DNA of 64,000 nucleotides from JAXLSZ01 sp046330315 (GCA_046330315.1 JAXLSZ010000006.1:62001-126000); one strand, 5' to 3'; numbered from the stretch's first letter, positions 50,770 to 60,239 are shown. Notes: generated from the sequence alone by a model not told the origin. Numbers and translations: made by a program.

Positions 50770-51435
50770 CTGCCGCCACATCTCCGCGGCATTCGGGCTT
50801 CCTGGCCGCCCCGGCCGAGCGGCCATTGGGGTGACGCCGGCGCTGGTGGGTGCCACTCGCCGGGGCAAGCGGCCCCAGGGCAAATTTGACCCGATCGATG
50901 CCCGGGCGATCAGCCGGGCGGGCTGAATGAGGATCCTGAGGCGTTGTCCGCGCGCCCATCTCCACGAGCGCCTGCGCTGGCATCTTCACAACGTCTGGCT
51001 AGCTGGAGATCCGCGCCGGCAGCTTGGACGGCGAGCTCTGGCACGATTGCCTCGCCCGCAAGCTCTCCCGCGCTGAGCAGGGCACCCGGTCGCAGATTAC
51101 CCGCGAACTGGTGGATGAAATGGCAGCCGCACCCTCAGGGTCACTGAGCTCGAGCTCACGCTCGTCGCGCCCGTGGGCGACCATGTGCCCCGAAACTGGC
51201 ACCGAAAGCCTGCGGAGCGCTCCGCGCTGCCAAGATCGTCGTCGAGACAGTTGGAGCCTGCAGCCCGGGCACGGACGCACAATTCGCCCGGCTGGCAGGA
51301 CTTGCGCCGATCCCCGCTTCCTCGGGCACCCAGACCCGTCACCGGCTCGACGCAGCGGCAACTGCTCAGCTCAACCGCGCCCTTCACCGCATCGCAGTCG
51401 CCCAAGGCGCGGACACCCGCCAGCGCGAGCGTTGC

Positions 51436-51795
51436 TGCTGCGTAAGCAGGCCCAGCGTAGATCCAGGAAGGATCACTTCGATGCGTCAAGCGCCACATGG
51501 CGCGCCGGACCTGGACACGGGTGGTCGATTTTGAAGGCGAGGCATCCCTGAAGCCCGTCTAATCGAAAGTCGGCCTGACGTCCCGAATTGCGAGGGTGCC
51601 GTGACAGACGAGAACATCCGCAATGCGTGGCGTGGTTGCGACGTGCCGTTACGAGCGATGGCCCCGAGGCCTGCGAGCTGAGCAACTGGTCCCCCCTTGC
51701 CCGCGTCATCTCGCGTGACACATGGCTCGCTAGATGGCGACGCCTTCAATCTAGGCCGCGCACGCAACCGGTAACACACCAACAGTCATAGCTGA
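51436..51795. other. Interval without recognisable gene
   Basis: 360 bases between the IS110 remnant and the small membrane protein gene. GC falls from the host level to about 60%. I see no convincing coding frame, RNA or repeat. Confidence 0.5.
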
Positions 51796-52113
51796 TCAGT
51801 CCAGCGCCCGAACTACCTCAACAGCAACAATTGCTAGAGTTGGAGACACGCTTGCTCCAAACCCAATAACCATAGGCCGCCAACTATTCTCCTGATGGGC
51901 AAAGTACGCTCCGGCGATGGTGGACGTCACGATTATTGCCGCCGCAGCGATCAACTGCTCAATGGTTGGGAGGGGCCACGGAGTGAGTGCTGCATAACAC
52001 AACACCGCAAGTACCGCCGCGAGGAGTCCGCTCGCAACGGCTGCCGACCCGAGAACTATAGCGGCCTCCCTCGCCGACTTGCCAAACTTGCTGTTATCTC
52101 TTACTTTCGCCAT
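51796..52113 (-). CDS. Small three-helix membrane protein, possible second immunity protein
   Basis: 105 residues, MAKVRDNSKFGKSAREAAIV.., with three hydrophobic segments (AAVASGLLAAVLAVLCYAAL, IEQLIAAAAIIVTSTIAGAYF, VIGFGASVSPTLAIVAVEVV). Codon use is less GC-biased than the host, like the toxin gene upstream. It is third in a minus-strand series after the large toxin-like gene and the small secreted protein. No family recognised; role as membrane immunity factor is inference from position. Confidence 0.6.
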   Translation of the reverse strand: MAKVRDNSKFGKSAREAAIVLGSAAVASGLLAAVLAVLCYAALTPWPLPTIEQLIAAAAIIVTSTIAGAYFAHQENSWRPMVIGFGASVSPTLAIVAVEVVRALD

Positions 52114-52194
52114 ACCGGATCACATAGTGCACGACCTGCATCCGACACACTCACACACCGGAATGGGCCGATGCCGCTCACCTGACCGGCCAGG

Positions 52195-52563
52195 CTACGT
52201 CGTCTGCGGCAAAGCACGAAACGCGATCAGGACGAAGCCCCGATCACTCTGACATATGCTCTGGCGGGACACCAGCCTCGTACACTCCCAGTTCAAACGG
52301 CCGACGACGCGAGTCCGCCACGAGATGGGGAAGCCGAGATAGGCACGAGCCACAGGCCGCGCCCTAATACATCTCACGTTTGTTTGTCGAATAGTTCCAG
52401 TTCCGGCTTTTCCGTGAACCCTGCCACAGGCGTGCACCTGGCTTCTTGTTACTGCCCCAGCAGCGGCGGCTTCCCCGTACAGGGTCCACCCGCTCACAAT
52501 GAAGACACTGAGGAGAGCCAAGCCGTACCTGAATCGCGACCAGCGTCGAGCCTTTGCACTCAT
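52195..52563 (-). CDS. Small exported protein directly behind the toxin-like gene, candidate immunity protein
   Basis: 122 residues from ATG 52563, 3 nt after the toxin stop (ATG 52572, overlapping that stop, is possible). Signal peptide or anchor MSAKARRWSRFRYGLALLSVFIV, mature region with four Cys (VHACGRVHG, VRCIRAR, WECTRL, SICQSD) in the spacing of the small secreted 'C..ARA.A' proteins of Solirubrobacterales. Placement immediately downstream of a large protein with a C-terminal toxin-like domain is where immunity genes usually lie, and an exported one would protect on the outer side of the membrane. The function is not proven. Confidence 0.65.
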   Translation of the reverse strand: MSAKARRWSRFRYGLALLSVFIVSGWTLYGEAAAAGAVTRSQVHACGRVHGKAGTGTIRQTNVRCIRARPVARAYLGFPISWRTRVVGRLNWECTRLVSRQSICQSDRGFVLIAFRALPQTT

Positions 52564-52565
52564 AG

Positions 52566-55500
52566 CTACCATGCTCCAGCACAGCTCCTATGGGGCATCA
52601 GCCCAACGTAGATGCCGTGATAGGCAGCACGATGCCATCGATACACAAGCTCATTATGGTGAAAATTGTGGCGTCCTGCCCATTGGAACGGCCAGACTGT
52701 GACCCCTAAGAAGTTGGCATGGGGGACGAGGCCGCGAATATGCTCGCAATTGTGCCTGTCGTCCTTATCTGACAAGTAATGCGCATACTTGAAGCCAGTG
52801 ATGTTGTTCAGTCGATCCATCTGGGATCGCTTACGGAACTTGGCTTTCTTCGATGTCCTATCGTCATATTCGTGCGCGTATGAATAGTCCAGTGCAAGGG
52901 GATCCTTGGGAGCGCTGTCAACCATTGCTGCAACCCAAAAGGCATGACGGAACGCGTTGGCCTTCGTATTGTCCGCGCCCGTCTTTCCGACGTTGAAGAG
53001 ATAACCCTGAGCTTGCTCCGCGCGTTCCTTATCGTCATTAAAGAAGGCGCAGGCGACAGCTGTGCCGAAATCCTGAGTGCAAAAAGCCTTCTCAGCAGCG
53101 TTTAGATCATCATAGGAGGTCGATGTCGTGGCACGAGCGAGAACGTTGATCCTTTGCTCCGACTCGGCAACCAGTGAACTCAGCTCTGGATCATCGCTCA
53201 TGGATTCGATTACTGAGCCTTCAGCCTGAGGATCTACTTGAGAGTCCGGCTCATTTGTTTCAAGCGGATCCCCTTCGTTCGAGCATCCATTCGAGTAGAG
53301 TTGCGGTGCGTCGGCGAAAGCTTGAGCGCATATCGCAATCTCATCGGGGGCCGCGATCATTGGCACAATGAGTGCCTTTGCTGGCCAAGCGGTGCTCGGG
53401 ACCGTGGCAGTCACCACTGCCGTGCCCTCTCCGCTCAAACTCGCACTTGACGTACTGCCGTTCGGAGCAACCACCTGTGGCACCCGCACAACTGCATCGA
53501 TCTGGCCATCGATCTGATTGTTTGCCGACACGAGAGTGCGATCTCCCACGCTTTGCTGCGCGGCAACGTCACCTATGCTCGAGGAACTTTCCGACCCCGC
53601 GGGAAGGCTCGGCACTTCGCGAGGTGCGAAGTCAATGCCCGAAGAATCCGCTATCGCAAGAGATCCATCGGTCAGCTTTTCGATTCTCTGCGTAGGACTG
53701 AGTCGCACCCGCCATGAGAAACTCCGCGGAGCGCTACTGGACCGCAGCTCCTCGACAACAGTCGTGCCGGCAGCCGTGGGGCGGACAATCGTATCGGTGT
53801 AAGCAGCTGTATTCGCGTATACGATGGCATCGCCGTTCGTGACTTGACCGTTTGCTTCCGCAGCAGTTGTGCTCACCGGCTGCATGCATACCGCCTGGGC
53901 GACCGATATATCGGGGGCTCGGTCGCCGACGACCTTCCCACCCTCAATCGTATCCTCCATCTTCAACGTGTCCGGCTCGTTGCCTTGTACGACGGAGGGA
54001 TCGATACCCTCCATCTCGCTTCCTGCAGGTGCCGGCACCGTTGGCGCGATTGCGCCCGGTATCGCGCTGTTAATGTTACTGACAGCTTGCGCCACGGATA
54101 TAACTCCGCTGCTCGCCTCGACGGTGGGATTTCCCGTTGGACATGGGGGCTCAACGGCCGCTGGGACTCCATCAACCGTGAGAAGTTCCTGGCTTTCGTT
54201 TCCAACGGCATCGATTACCCGCACCGTCACATTGTGCGGTCCGCTACCGAAGGCGGCCTTCGTGTAGGTATAGCTGGACTGCGCGGTATGGGGACACATG
54301 GGGCTGCAGCTTGATGAATAAGTATGTACTGTTTGGTCGTCGACGAGCACCGCAATCCGCGCTACGCCCGTATCGCCCGAATCGGTTCCATCCTGCGCAG
54401 TGACATTTAGCTGTCCACTTGGCGATACTAAGCTTCGACCGTCGGCGTCTGCGAGGCTCCCGCTCAGAACCACCTCGGGTAGTCCAGCGTCAAGCAGTAC
54501 CTGATGCGTTGGCGTAGTAGCGGCGTTCCCAGCCTGATCGCTAATTCGAATTGCCACGCCGTGTACCCCATTCGATAGGTCGCTGCCTAGATCAGCGTCG
54601 AGATTGTACGTCAAGGTGCACGAACCATTATTGCAGTTGTAGCTTCCTCCATCGTCCACTATGTCTTCGATTGATCGCTCCTGATTTACTTGCCCATCAA
54701 CTACTAGCTCCAGCTTCCCCAGACCGGCTCCGGGCTCATTTACGTGCACAGCAATCGGACTGTTAGGACTTATTGGTGTACTAGGCGGCGCATCTGCCAG
54801 GGGGCCTGTCGCAGTTACCGTCGGTGAGACGGTGTCAATATTTACGGATCGTGTTGCCGGTGTCGGGTCGAGGTTCCCCGCGTTATCGACTGCCCAAATC
54901 GTGAACGTATGTTCCCCACTAGCGAGTGTCTTCGTGAGTAAGCCCGAGCAGAACTCATAAGACGAATCGATTTTGCATAGGAATCCCGGGCCGGCCTCGG
55001 TGCTGTGATAGGTAAGGGCAATTGTCGGTTGGTTGGTAGCGCCATCTGGACCCGAATCGATCACGGTATCCGGAGGCGTTTTGTCGACGGTGATGGGCAG
55101 TGTGCGACTGGTCGTCTTGCCTACCCCATCCCAGGCCGTCACAGCTATGCTGTGCTGGCCTTCGGCAAGCGACCCGGCGTCCAAGGTCCAGTCTCGCACC
55201 ATGTTGCAGCTCCCCCCGCTGCACGGAACGCTCCCCGAGTCGAAGCCAGGCGTGCCATCGACCAGAACCACGAGGCGTCGAACCCCTGAGCGAAGCGAAG
55301 TCTGAGTTCCGTCCCGCGCGTCTATGTGCAACGTGTAGGCGTGCGGGCCCAGGACCGATGTGTCGGCGACGGCACCAGACAGATCAAGAGACGGGGATGA
55401 GTGGTCGACGTTGACCGTCACCGGCTTGGTCAAGTTCGGCCAATGAATCGGATCCCAGGCGGCGACCTGCAGGGTGTTCTGACCCTCGGGGAGGACGCTC

Positions 55501-57293
55501 GGGTCGAAGTTGAGCATCGTGCCGCCAGACGTGAGATCCCAGCTCGCCGGACACTGAGCCTCGGAGAGCCCGGTGCAGGGGCCGGTCGCGTTCGTCGCAT
55601 TCGCCGGCCCGGTCATCCAGGCGACCGGCTGGCCGGAGGCGTTGGTGGCGCTGGCTGAGAAGTAACGGATGCCGAGACCGTCGTCGGCGGCGGAGACCGG
55701 CACCCGGATCGGGGACTGATCGGCCCAGCCGCTCGGCTGGCCGACGCTGAGGCTGGGGTAGTCGGGGTCCTCGATCCACAGCATCGCTCCACCGAGGACG
55801 AAGTCGCGCCCACAGGGGTCATAGAGCCCGGCGTTGCCGAGGCCGATCCCGGCGATCGCAAAGCGGTTGTATCGATCGCCTACGGTCCCAGTGTCCCAGC
55901 CGCTCAGCGTGAGGCTGGAGAAGGTGGTAAGCGCAGGCCAGGACCATGAGTTGTAGTTGAAGATCCCGGTGTAGCCGTGGGGCTGGGCTTGGCTGCACGT
56001 GTGGGGGTCCATGAAGATCGGGTTGAAGCTCGCCCGAGAGACGTAGCTGCTCGAGCCCGGCGGCTGGTAGAGCCATTGCCCGTAGCTGTTCGGGGCGTAG
56101 TTGACGTTGGTCCGGGCCCGGGAGAAGAGGCCGCGGTTGCCGAGGCAGGTGACGATGCAGGAGGTCGAGCCGAGGTAGTTGTTGGGGCTGGGCTGGGAGT
56201 TGGTCTGCCAGAACCAATAATCGAGGCCTTGGAGGTTCTTGCCCGAGGTCCAGGTCTGGGTGTTGAGGCCGCCGGAATCCTGCTGCCAGTTCTCGATCAG
56301 CGGGTCGACGAGGATCGGGTAGGCGAGATCTGCGCCTTGGTGAGAGACGTGGAGCTGAAGGTTCGAGCCAGAAACGTCCATGGCGACCGGGACGTCGGTG
56401 CCCTGGGCGTCGGTGGCGCTCGGTGGTGGAACGCTGGCAAGCTGGCCGCTTGGGCCCGTGACGATCGCTCCCCCGGCGCCGTCACCCTGCAGCTGCGCCC
56501 CGGCCGGAAGGTTGAGGTGGAAGCTGAGGTCCTCCGGCGCATCGGGGGAGCGCAGCTGATCGGAGGCCTCGATCCCGCCCGTGACGGGCGAGAGCAGCAT
56601 GTCGGTGTCGGTGTCCACCTCGGGGTAGAAGAGGTTCATCTCGCCGAAGGGATGCGCGGCGGCGGGGTCGACGGCGGGATCGACCGAGAGGCCCCCTGCC
56701 ATCTGGATCGGGTCCGCCGAGTTGGCGGGGAGCTTCACGTAGGCGAGCCCGTTGTCGGGGACGTAGCCGGAGCCCTGAGCCTCCAGGCTCAGGTCGACCG
56801 GCTCGGTTGCTCCACCAGCCGCTGGGTCGCGGATCGGAATCGAGGAATCCAGCAGCGCCGGCTGGCCGTCGGGACCGGTCACTTTGGCGGCGAACTCTCC
56901 GAGCACCTTTTGGATGTCGGCCTCGCTGAGGATCCGCGCCGGGTCGGAGTTCAGCGTCGCCAGCTGCTCGGGGAACTGATTGGCGAGGAGCGCGGTCGAC
57001 TGCGAGGTGGTCAGGTCGGTATAGGCGTCCTCGGAGGCGGTTCGCTCCTGCTCGGCAGCGCTGGAGTCCAGCCACTGCTCGTGGGCCGCTTCTTGTGCTT
57101 GCTGCTGGGCGATACCAGCGGTGATCGCCGCGGCGTCTGGCGCTTGGGCGGGGTCGAAACCGGGCGGTGGGGTGTTGGGGGTCCAGGTGCTGGAATCGCC
57201 AAAGGCCAGAGGCACCAGCCAAACCATGCATCCTGCCAGCGCACAGGCAAGTAAGCCAAAGAGCCGCTTCCTCGCCTGGCTTGACCTGCGCAA
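52566..57293 (-). CDS. Very large secreted protein with Ig-like repeats and C-terminal toxin-like domain
   Basis: 1575 residues from TTG 57293 behind GGAGG. Signal peptide (MRRSSQARKRLFGLLACALA), a ~450-residue N-terminal region of the kind found in actinobacterial wall-associated giants, then several Ig-like/'dentin' repeats (VNVDHSSPSLDLSG, PITVDKTPPDTVIDSGPDGA, NIDTVSPTVTATGPLADAP). The last ~190 residues form a compact domain DNTKANAFRHAFWVAAMVDS...DRLNNITGFKYAHYLS...HNCEH...HNFHHNELVYRWH, rich in His/Asn/Asp; its NAFRHAFW/NNxxG motifs resemble a toxin-tip domain (DUF6973-like). GC is high in the 5' third and much lower in the 3' two thirds, so the gene is a mosaic. Likely a contact or secreted polymorphic toxin. 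Confidence 0.78.
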   Translation of the reverse strand: MRRSSQARKRLFGLLACALAGCMVWLVPLAFGDSSTWTPNTPPPGFDPAQAPDAAAITAGIAQQQAQEAAHEQWLDSSAAEQERTASEDAYTDLTTSQSTALLANQFPEQLATLNSDPARILSEADIQKVLGEFAAKVTGPDGQPALLDSSIPIRDPAAGGATEPVDLSLEAQGSGYVPDNGLAYVKLPANSADPIQMAGGLSVDPAVDPAAAHPFGEMNLFYPEVDTDTDMLLSPVTGGIEASDQLRSPDAPEDLSFHLNLPAGAQLQGDGAGGAIVTGPSGQLASVPPPSATDAQGTDVPVAMDVSGSNLQLHVSHQGADLAYPILVDPLIENWQQDSGGLNTQTWTSGKNLQGLDYWFWQTNSQPSPNNYLGSTSCIVTCLGNRGLFSRARTNVNYAPNSYGQWLYQPPGSSSYVSRASFNPIFMDPHTCSQAQPHGYTGIFNYNSWSWPALTTFSSLTLSGWDTGTVGDRYNRFAIAGIGLGNAGLYDPCGRDFVLGGAMLWIEDPDYPSLSVGQPSGWADQSPIRVPVSAADDGLGIRYFSASATNASGQPVAWMTGPANATNATGPCTGLSEAQCPASWDLTSGGTMLNFDPSVLPEGQNTLQVAAWDPIHWPNLTKPVTVNVDHSSPSLDLSGAVADTSVLGPHAYTLHIDARDGTQTSLRSGVRRLVVLVDGTPGFDSGSVPCSGGSCNMVRDWTLDAGSLAEGQHSIAVTAWDGVGKTTSRTLPITVDKTPPDTVIDSGPDGATNQPTIALTYHSTEAGPGFLCKIDSSYEFCSGLLTKTLASGEHTFTIWAVDNAGNLDPTPATRSVNIDTVSPTVTATGPLADAPPSTPISPNSPIAVHVNEPGAGLGKLELVVDGQVNQERSIEDIVDDGGSYNCNNGSCTLTYNLDADLGSDLSNGVHGVAIRISDQAGNAATTPTHQVLLDAGLPEVVLSGSLADADGRSLVSPSGQLNVTAQDGTDSGDTGVARIAVLVDDQTVHTYSSSCSPMCPHTAQSSYTYTKAAFGSGPHNVTVRVIDAVGNESQELLTVDGVPAAVEPPCPTGNPTVEASSGVISVAQAVSNINSAIPGAIAPTVPAPAGSEMEGIDPSVVQGNEPDTLKMEDTIEGGKVVGDRAPDISVAQAVCMQPVSTTAAEANGQVTNGDAIVYANTAAYTDTIVRPTAAGTTVVEELRSSSAPRSFSWRVRLSPTQRIEKLTDGSLAIADSSGIDFAPREVPSLPAGSESSSSIGDVAAQQSVGDRTLVSANNQIDGQIDAVVRVPQVVAPNGSTSSASLSGEGTAVVTATVPSTAWPAKALIVPMIAAPDEIAICAQAFADAPQLYSNGCSNEGDPLETNEPDSQVDPQAEGSVIESMSDDPELSSLVAESEQRINVLARATTSTSYDDLNAAEKAFCTQDFGTAVACAFFNDDKERAEQAQGYLFNVGKTGADNTKANAFRHAFWVAAMVDSAPKDPLALDYSYAHEYDDRTSKKAKFRKRSQMDRLNNITGFKYAHYLSDKDDRHNCEHIRGLVPHANFLGVTVWPFQWAGRHNFHHNELVYRWHRAAYHGIYVGLMPHRSCAGAW

Positions 57294-57403
57294 TTCTCCT
57301 CCCTTCGCAAGGGTGAAGCGCCTCGACCACCGATCAGAATGGCAGGCCTCGGCGTCAGATGGACGTAGGACGAATCTCTCACGCCACGAGACGACAAGTC
57401 AAG

Positions 57404-58044
57404 TCAAGTCGCGTGTAGTGGTGTAACTCCCCGTCGGCCCTTCAGGCGCTCTTGAGCTCCGCCACCTCCTTCTGATCCTGGGGAGGGGGAGTCCTCGATA
57501 TTCCCGTCGAGGATGAGAGAGACCGATTCCTCTGAGAGATAGCGGCGGCTGACCAGCCACTCGCGGTCGCGGTGCAGCCGCCAGACTGATTGTCTTCGCG
57601 GTGGACGTAAACGACGCAGCGCTGGCCGTCCTCGTAGTCGAGCAGCCGCACCGCGTATTGGGTTGAGAAGCCGTTGTCGCGGACGAGGCGACTGAGGGTG
57701 AGTGCATCGTCCAAAGTGCCGTCGGTGTCCCAAGCGAAGTGGCGCTCCTCCAGCTCCTCGAGCAGGACCTCCTTGACGAAGGAGTACCGCTGGCCGAACT
57801 GGCGCACCGGGACGAATTAGTGACCGCGCGATGTGCAGGCGTTCATCACCAGCTCGGCGGTGTGCTGGTCGAGTCCTCGGATGACGATCCCGCCACCGAG
57901 GTCGACCTCGTTGAAGAACTCGCCAGGGGCTCGCTGCTCGTCCAAGCCGGGATGGCGCTCCCACCCGATCGGCGGGTGGACATAGACCTCCTCGATCGGA
58001 ACGTCGGTGGATGAGTCGGCCGCACAGATGATCAGGTCGCGCAC
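57404..58044 (-). pseudogene. Broken gene of unknown function (nonsense plus frameshift)
   Basis: Three pieces read as one protein. Piece 1 (GTG 58044): MRDLIICAADSSTDVPIEEV..ELVMNACTSRGH, then TAA at 57819-57817 in frame. Piece 2 continues in the same frame: FVPVRQFGQRYSFVKEVLLE..CVVYVHREDNQS. Near 57,590 the sense continues in another frame: VWRLHRDREWLVSRRYLSEE..ILDGNIEDS. GTG 57807 could restart a 121-residue product. No family recognised. It lies upstream of the large toxin-like gene on the same strand. Confidence 0.6.
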
Positions 58045-58155
58045 CCTGACGATGGTGCCTGCGTTTCGGCGGCCCGGCGCTGAACCGGGGCATCGAGTTC
58101 AGCGCTGAGCTGGTCGGCCATCAGGCCGACCAAGCTATCGGTCACCGGGGATAGG

Positions 58156-58821
58156 GTGAGGCGCCTCATGGACTGCTCGGAAGCACTCGGACTTCTCGGC
58201 GCCGGCCTCGGCATCGTCGGAGTGGTGCTGGCGCTGGCGGTGCCCGCGTTTGTCGAGTGGTCCCGGCGACCATGCCTGCGGATCGAGAAAGCCGACGACG
58301 CCAACAGCCCCGATCCTTACTGGCGGATCGTCCACATCCGGGTCGTCAACGCGCCGCTGTCAGGACGCCTCTCGCGCGTCCTTCTCCGCAACTCGGCCGC
58401 CGGATGCCGAGTGTCGATGACGTTCAAGAGCAAGAGCGACGGCAAGACCATCGACGCTCGCGGGAAGTGGAGCGCCCAGCCCGAGCCCCTCGCGATCATC
58501 GGCTATGGCGAGCAGGTCGGCCGCGTCTACGACCCGGAGAAGATCCCGGTCTGCCTAACGCTCGACCTCTCGGCTTCGGACGAGGGCGAGACGGTGGCAG
58601 TCGCGATCAAGCACAACAACGACGCTGCCGCCTTTGCCTATGACCCCGAGGTCTATGCGCTCGGCAATCTCCGCAACGACGACTTCGAGCTGCTCGACGA
58701 GCTGTACGAAGTGACCGCGGTCGCCCAGGCGGGGGAGATCAAGTCTGCCCCGCGCCGGTTCCTTCTCCGCAACGCGGGCATCGCACCCCGCGATCTCCAG
58801 CTAGAGCCGATCGAGGACTAG
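58156..58821 (+). CDS. Membrane-anchored protein of unknown function
   Basis: 221 residues. One N-terminal transmembrane helix (EALGLLGAGLGIVGVVLALA) then a soluble, beta-rich domain (PCLRIEKADDANSPDPYWRI, VHIRVVNAPLSGRLSRVLLR, ending RRFLLRNAGIAPRDLQLE). Resembles the single-helix anchored 'DUF' proteins of integrative elements but I cannot name it. Only plus-strand cargo gene near the right end; it reads towards the attachment site. Confidence 0.7.
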   Translation: MRRLMDCSEALGLLGAGLGIVGVVLALAVPAFVEWSRRPCLRIEKADDANSPDPYWRIVHIRVVNAPLSGRLSRVLLRNSAAGCRVSMTFKSKSDGKTIDARGKWSAQPEPLAIIGYGEQVGRVYDPEKIPVCLTLDLSASDEGETVAVAIKHNNDAAAFAYDPEVYALGNLRNDDFELLDELYEVTAVAQAGEIKSAPRRFLLRNAGIAPRDLQLEPIED

Positions 58822-58969
58822 TCGAGGCGCCGCAGCTCGCCGGCGCTGAGGTCGGCATCGCGCAGGATGCCGGCGAGGGCGCCGGCGACGAGATCCCCCG
58901 CTGGAGGGAACGACGAGAACGTGTTGGGGCCCGGTCAATGCTTAGGAGCGTTAGCGCGAAATCGCAAGA

Positions 58970-58990
58970 TTGGTACCCGCTTGGTACCCG
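58970..58990. promoter_or_regulatory. Paired TTGGTACCCG sites, right end
   Basis: TTGGTACCCG at 58970-58979 and 58981-58990 (11-bp period), 60 bases inside attR. Mirrors the pair at 40825-40846 near the left end, in the same orientation. Confidence 0.65.
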
Positions 58991-59021
58991 CAGTTGACCG
59001 CACATTCGATGGTCTTCCACG

Positions 59022-59047
59022 AAAAAAGCCCCGGAACCGGGGCTTTT
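59022..59047. terminator. Element-borne intrinsic terminator behind tRNA-fMet
   Basis: AAAAAA-GCCCCGG-AA-CCGGGGC-TTTT: a strong hairpin with T-runs on both strands. On the minus strand it ends tRNA-fMet transcripts a few bases after the 3' end. It is part of the integrated DNA and replaces the native terminator now stranded at 40657-40678. Confidence 0.85.
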
Positions 59048-59050
59048 CGT

Positions 59051-59125
<75 letters not shown>

Positions 59126-59267
59126 GCGGTAGCTGAATGGTAACAGCGACGAGGGGATCTGGAGGGACGACGGCCGCTGGCCCAGGAGCCGGGGAGCAGC
59201 CGCTGGAAGGACGACGGGCGCTGTCCGAGAGCCGGAGGGCAGCCTCCCGCGCACTACGCTGAGGCAG

Positions 59268-60191
59268 GTGGAGGCGAGAGTGACGGAGAACGGCAGGGCC
59301 GGAAGCTCGGGCGAGGAGCCCGGTCTCTTCCCCACCGCGCAGGAGGCGGAGCGGATCGTGCTGGGGCCCGAGTCGGTGCTGTGGCGGCGCTTCGGAGACG
59401 TGCGCATCTACTTCGGCGCCGGGTACGCGCTGCTGCTCCAGGTCGCCCACCCGACGGTCGGCGCCGGGGTGCGCGACCACTCCGACTTCGAGCGCGATCC
59501 CTACGGGCGGCTGCTGCGGACGATGGACTACCTGAGCCTGCTGATCTACGGGGGCAGCGAGGCGGTGGCGGTGGGCCGGCGGCTGCGCAGGCTGCACGAG
59601 CCGATCCGCGGCACGATGGCCGACGGCACCCCCTACAGCGCCCTGGAGCCCGAGGCCTTCGCCTGGGTCCACGCCACGCTGCTGCTGGCCGGCCTCGACA
59701 CCCACGAGCGCTTCGTCGGCCATCTCGGCGAGGGGGAGCGCGACGCCTTTCGCGCCGAGTTCCTGCCGCTCGGCCGGCTGCTGGGGATCGCCCCCGGCGC
59801 CCTGCCCGCCGACCGCGAGGGGTTCCGCGCCTATTTCGAGGAGATGGTCGCCGATCGCCTCGTGCGGACCGAGTCGGTCGACGCGGTGATGCGGACCCTG
59901 GCGCGGCCCGCCGGGCCGCCACTGCCCGGTCCGCTGGCCCGGATCTGGCCGCTGGTACGCGTGCCCCCGGCGCGCGCCGTGGACCTGGCCACCCGTGGCC
60001 TGCTGCCTCCGGTACTGCGCTCGCGCTTCGGGGTGCGCTGGAGCTTGCGGGACGAGGCCGAGCTGCGGGCGCTGGCGACGGCGAGCCGCGCGACCGGCCT
60101 GCTGCTGCCGCGCGACCTCCGCGTCATGGGGCCGGCCTACCTGAAATGGCGCCGGCGCGAGATCGCCGCCGGGCCCCTCGGCCGAGACTAG
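59268..60191 (+). CDS. DUF2236 oxygenase-like protein (MpaB / latex-clearing-protein superfamily)
   Basis: 307 residues from GTG 59268, which follows TACGCT by 7 nt (leaderless type). DUF2236 landmarks: RRFGDVRIYFGAGYALLLQVAHPTVGAGVRDHSDF (the His in QVAHP is a proposed heme ligand), DPYGRLLRTMDYL, EAFAWVHATLLLAGLDTHERF. Members with known activity are heme b enzymes such as the rubber oxygenase Lcp and fungal MpaB. No signal peptide. The end of the gene (CCCCTCGGCC...stop) is tandemly duplicated once with a 20-bp period. Confidence 0.85.
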   Translation: MEARVTENGRAGSSGEEPGLFPTAQEAERIVLGPESVLWRRFGDVRIYFGAGYALLLQVAHPTVGAGVRDHSDFERDPYGRLLRTMDYLSLLIYGGSEAVAVGRRLRRLHEPIRGTMADGTPYSALEPEAFAWVHATLLLAGLDTHERFVGHLGEGERDAFRAEFLPLGRLLGIAPGALPADREGFRAYFEEMVADRLVRTESVDAVMRTLARPAGPPLPGPLARIWPLVRVPPARAVDLATRGLLPPVLRSRFGVRWSLRDEAELRALATASRATGLLLPRDLRVMGPAYLKWRRREIAAGPLGRD

Positions 60192-60239
60192 ACCCCCTCG
60201 GCCGCGACTGGAGTCACGCCGGATACCCCCCGAGCTTCA

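Larger units (their letters stand above)
49095..51435 (+). pseudogene. Decayed IS110-family transposase, split by IS256
   Basis: Pieces of an IS110/Transposase_9-Transposase_20 protein appear in order but in shifting frames: VIGPDTHKR..HTAAAVGSRSGQLPSEL (49101-49200, DEDD N-terminus), RKRIWALEDCR up to 49279. After the IS256 insertion, HISAAFGLPGRPGRAAIG...RRGKRPQGKFDPIDARAISRA (50776-50925), ERLRWHLHNVW, ARKLSRAEQGTRSQITRELV, and the C-terminal AAKIVVETVGA...FARLAGLAPIPASSG...LNRALHRIAVAQG (to about 51430). At least three frameshifts; not functional. Confidence 0.85.
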
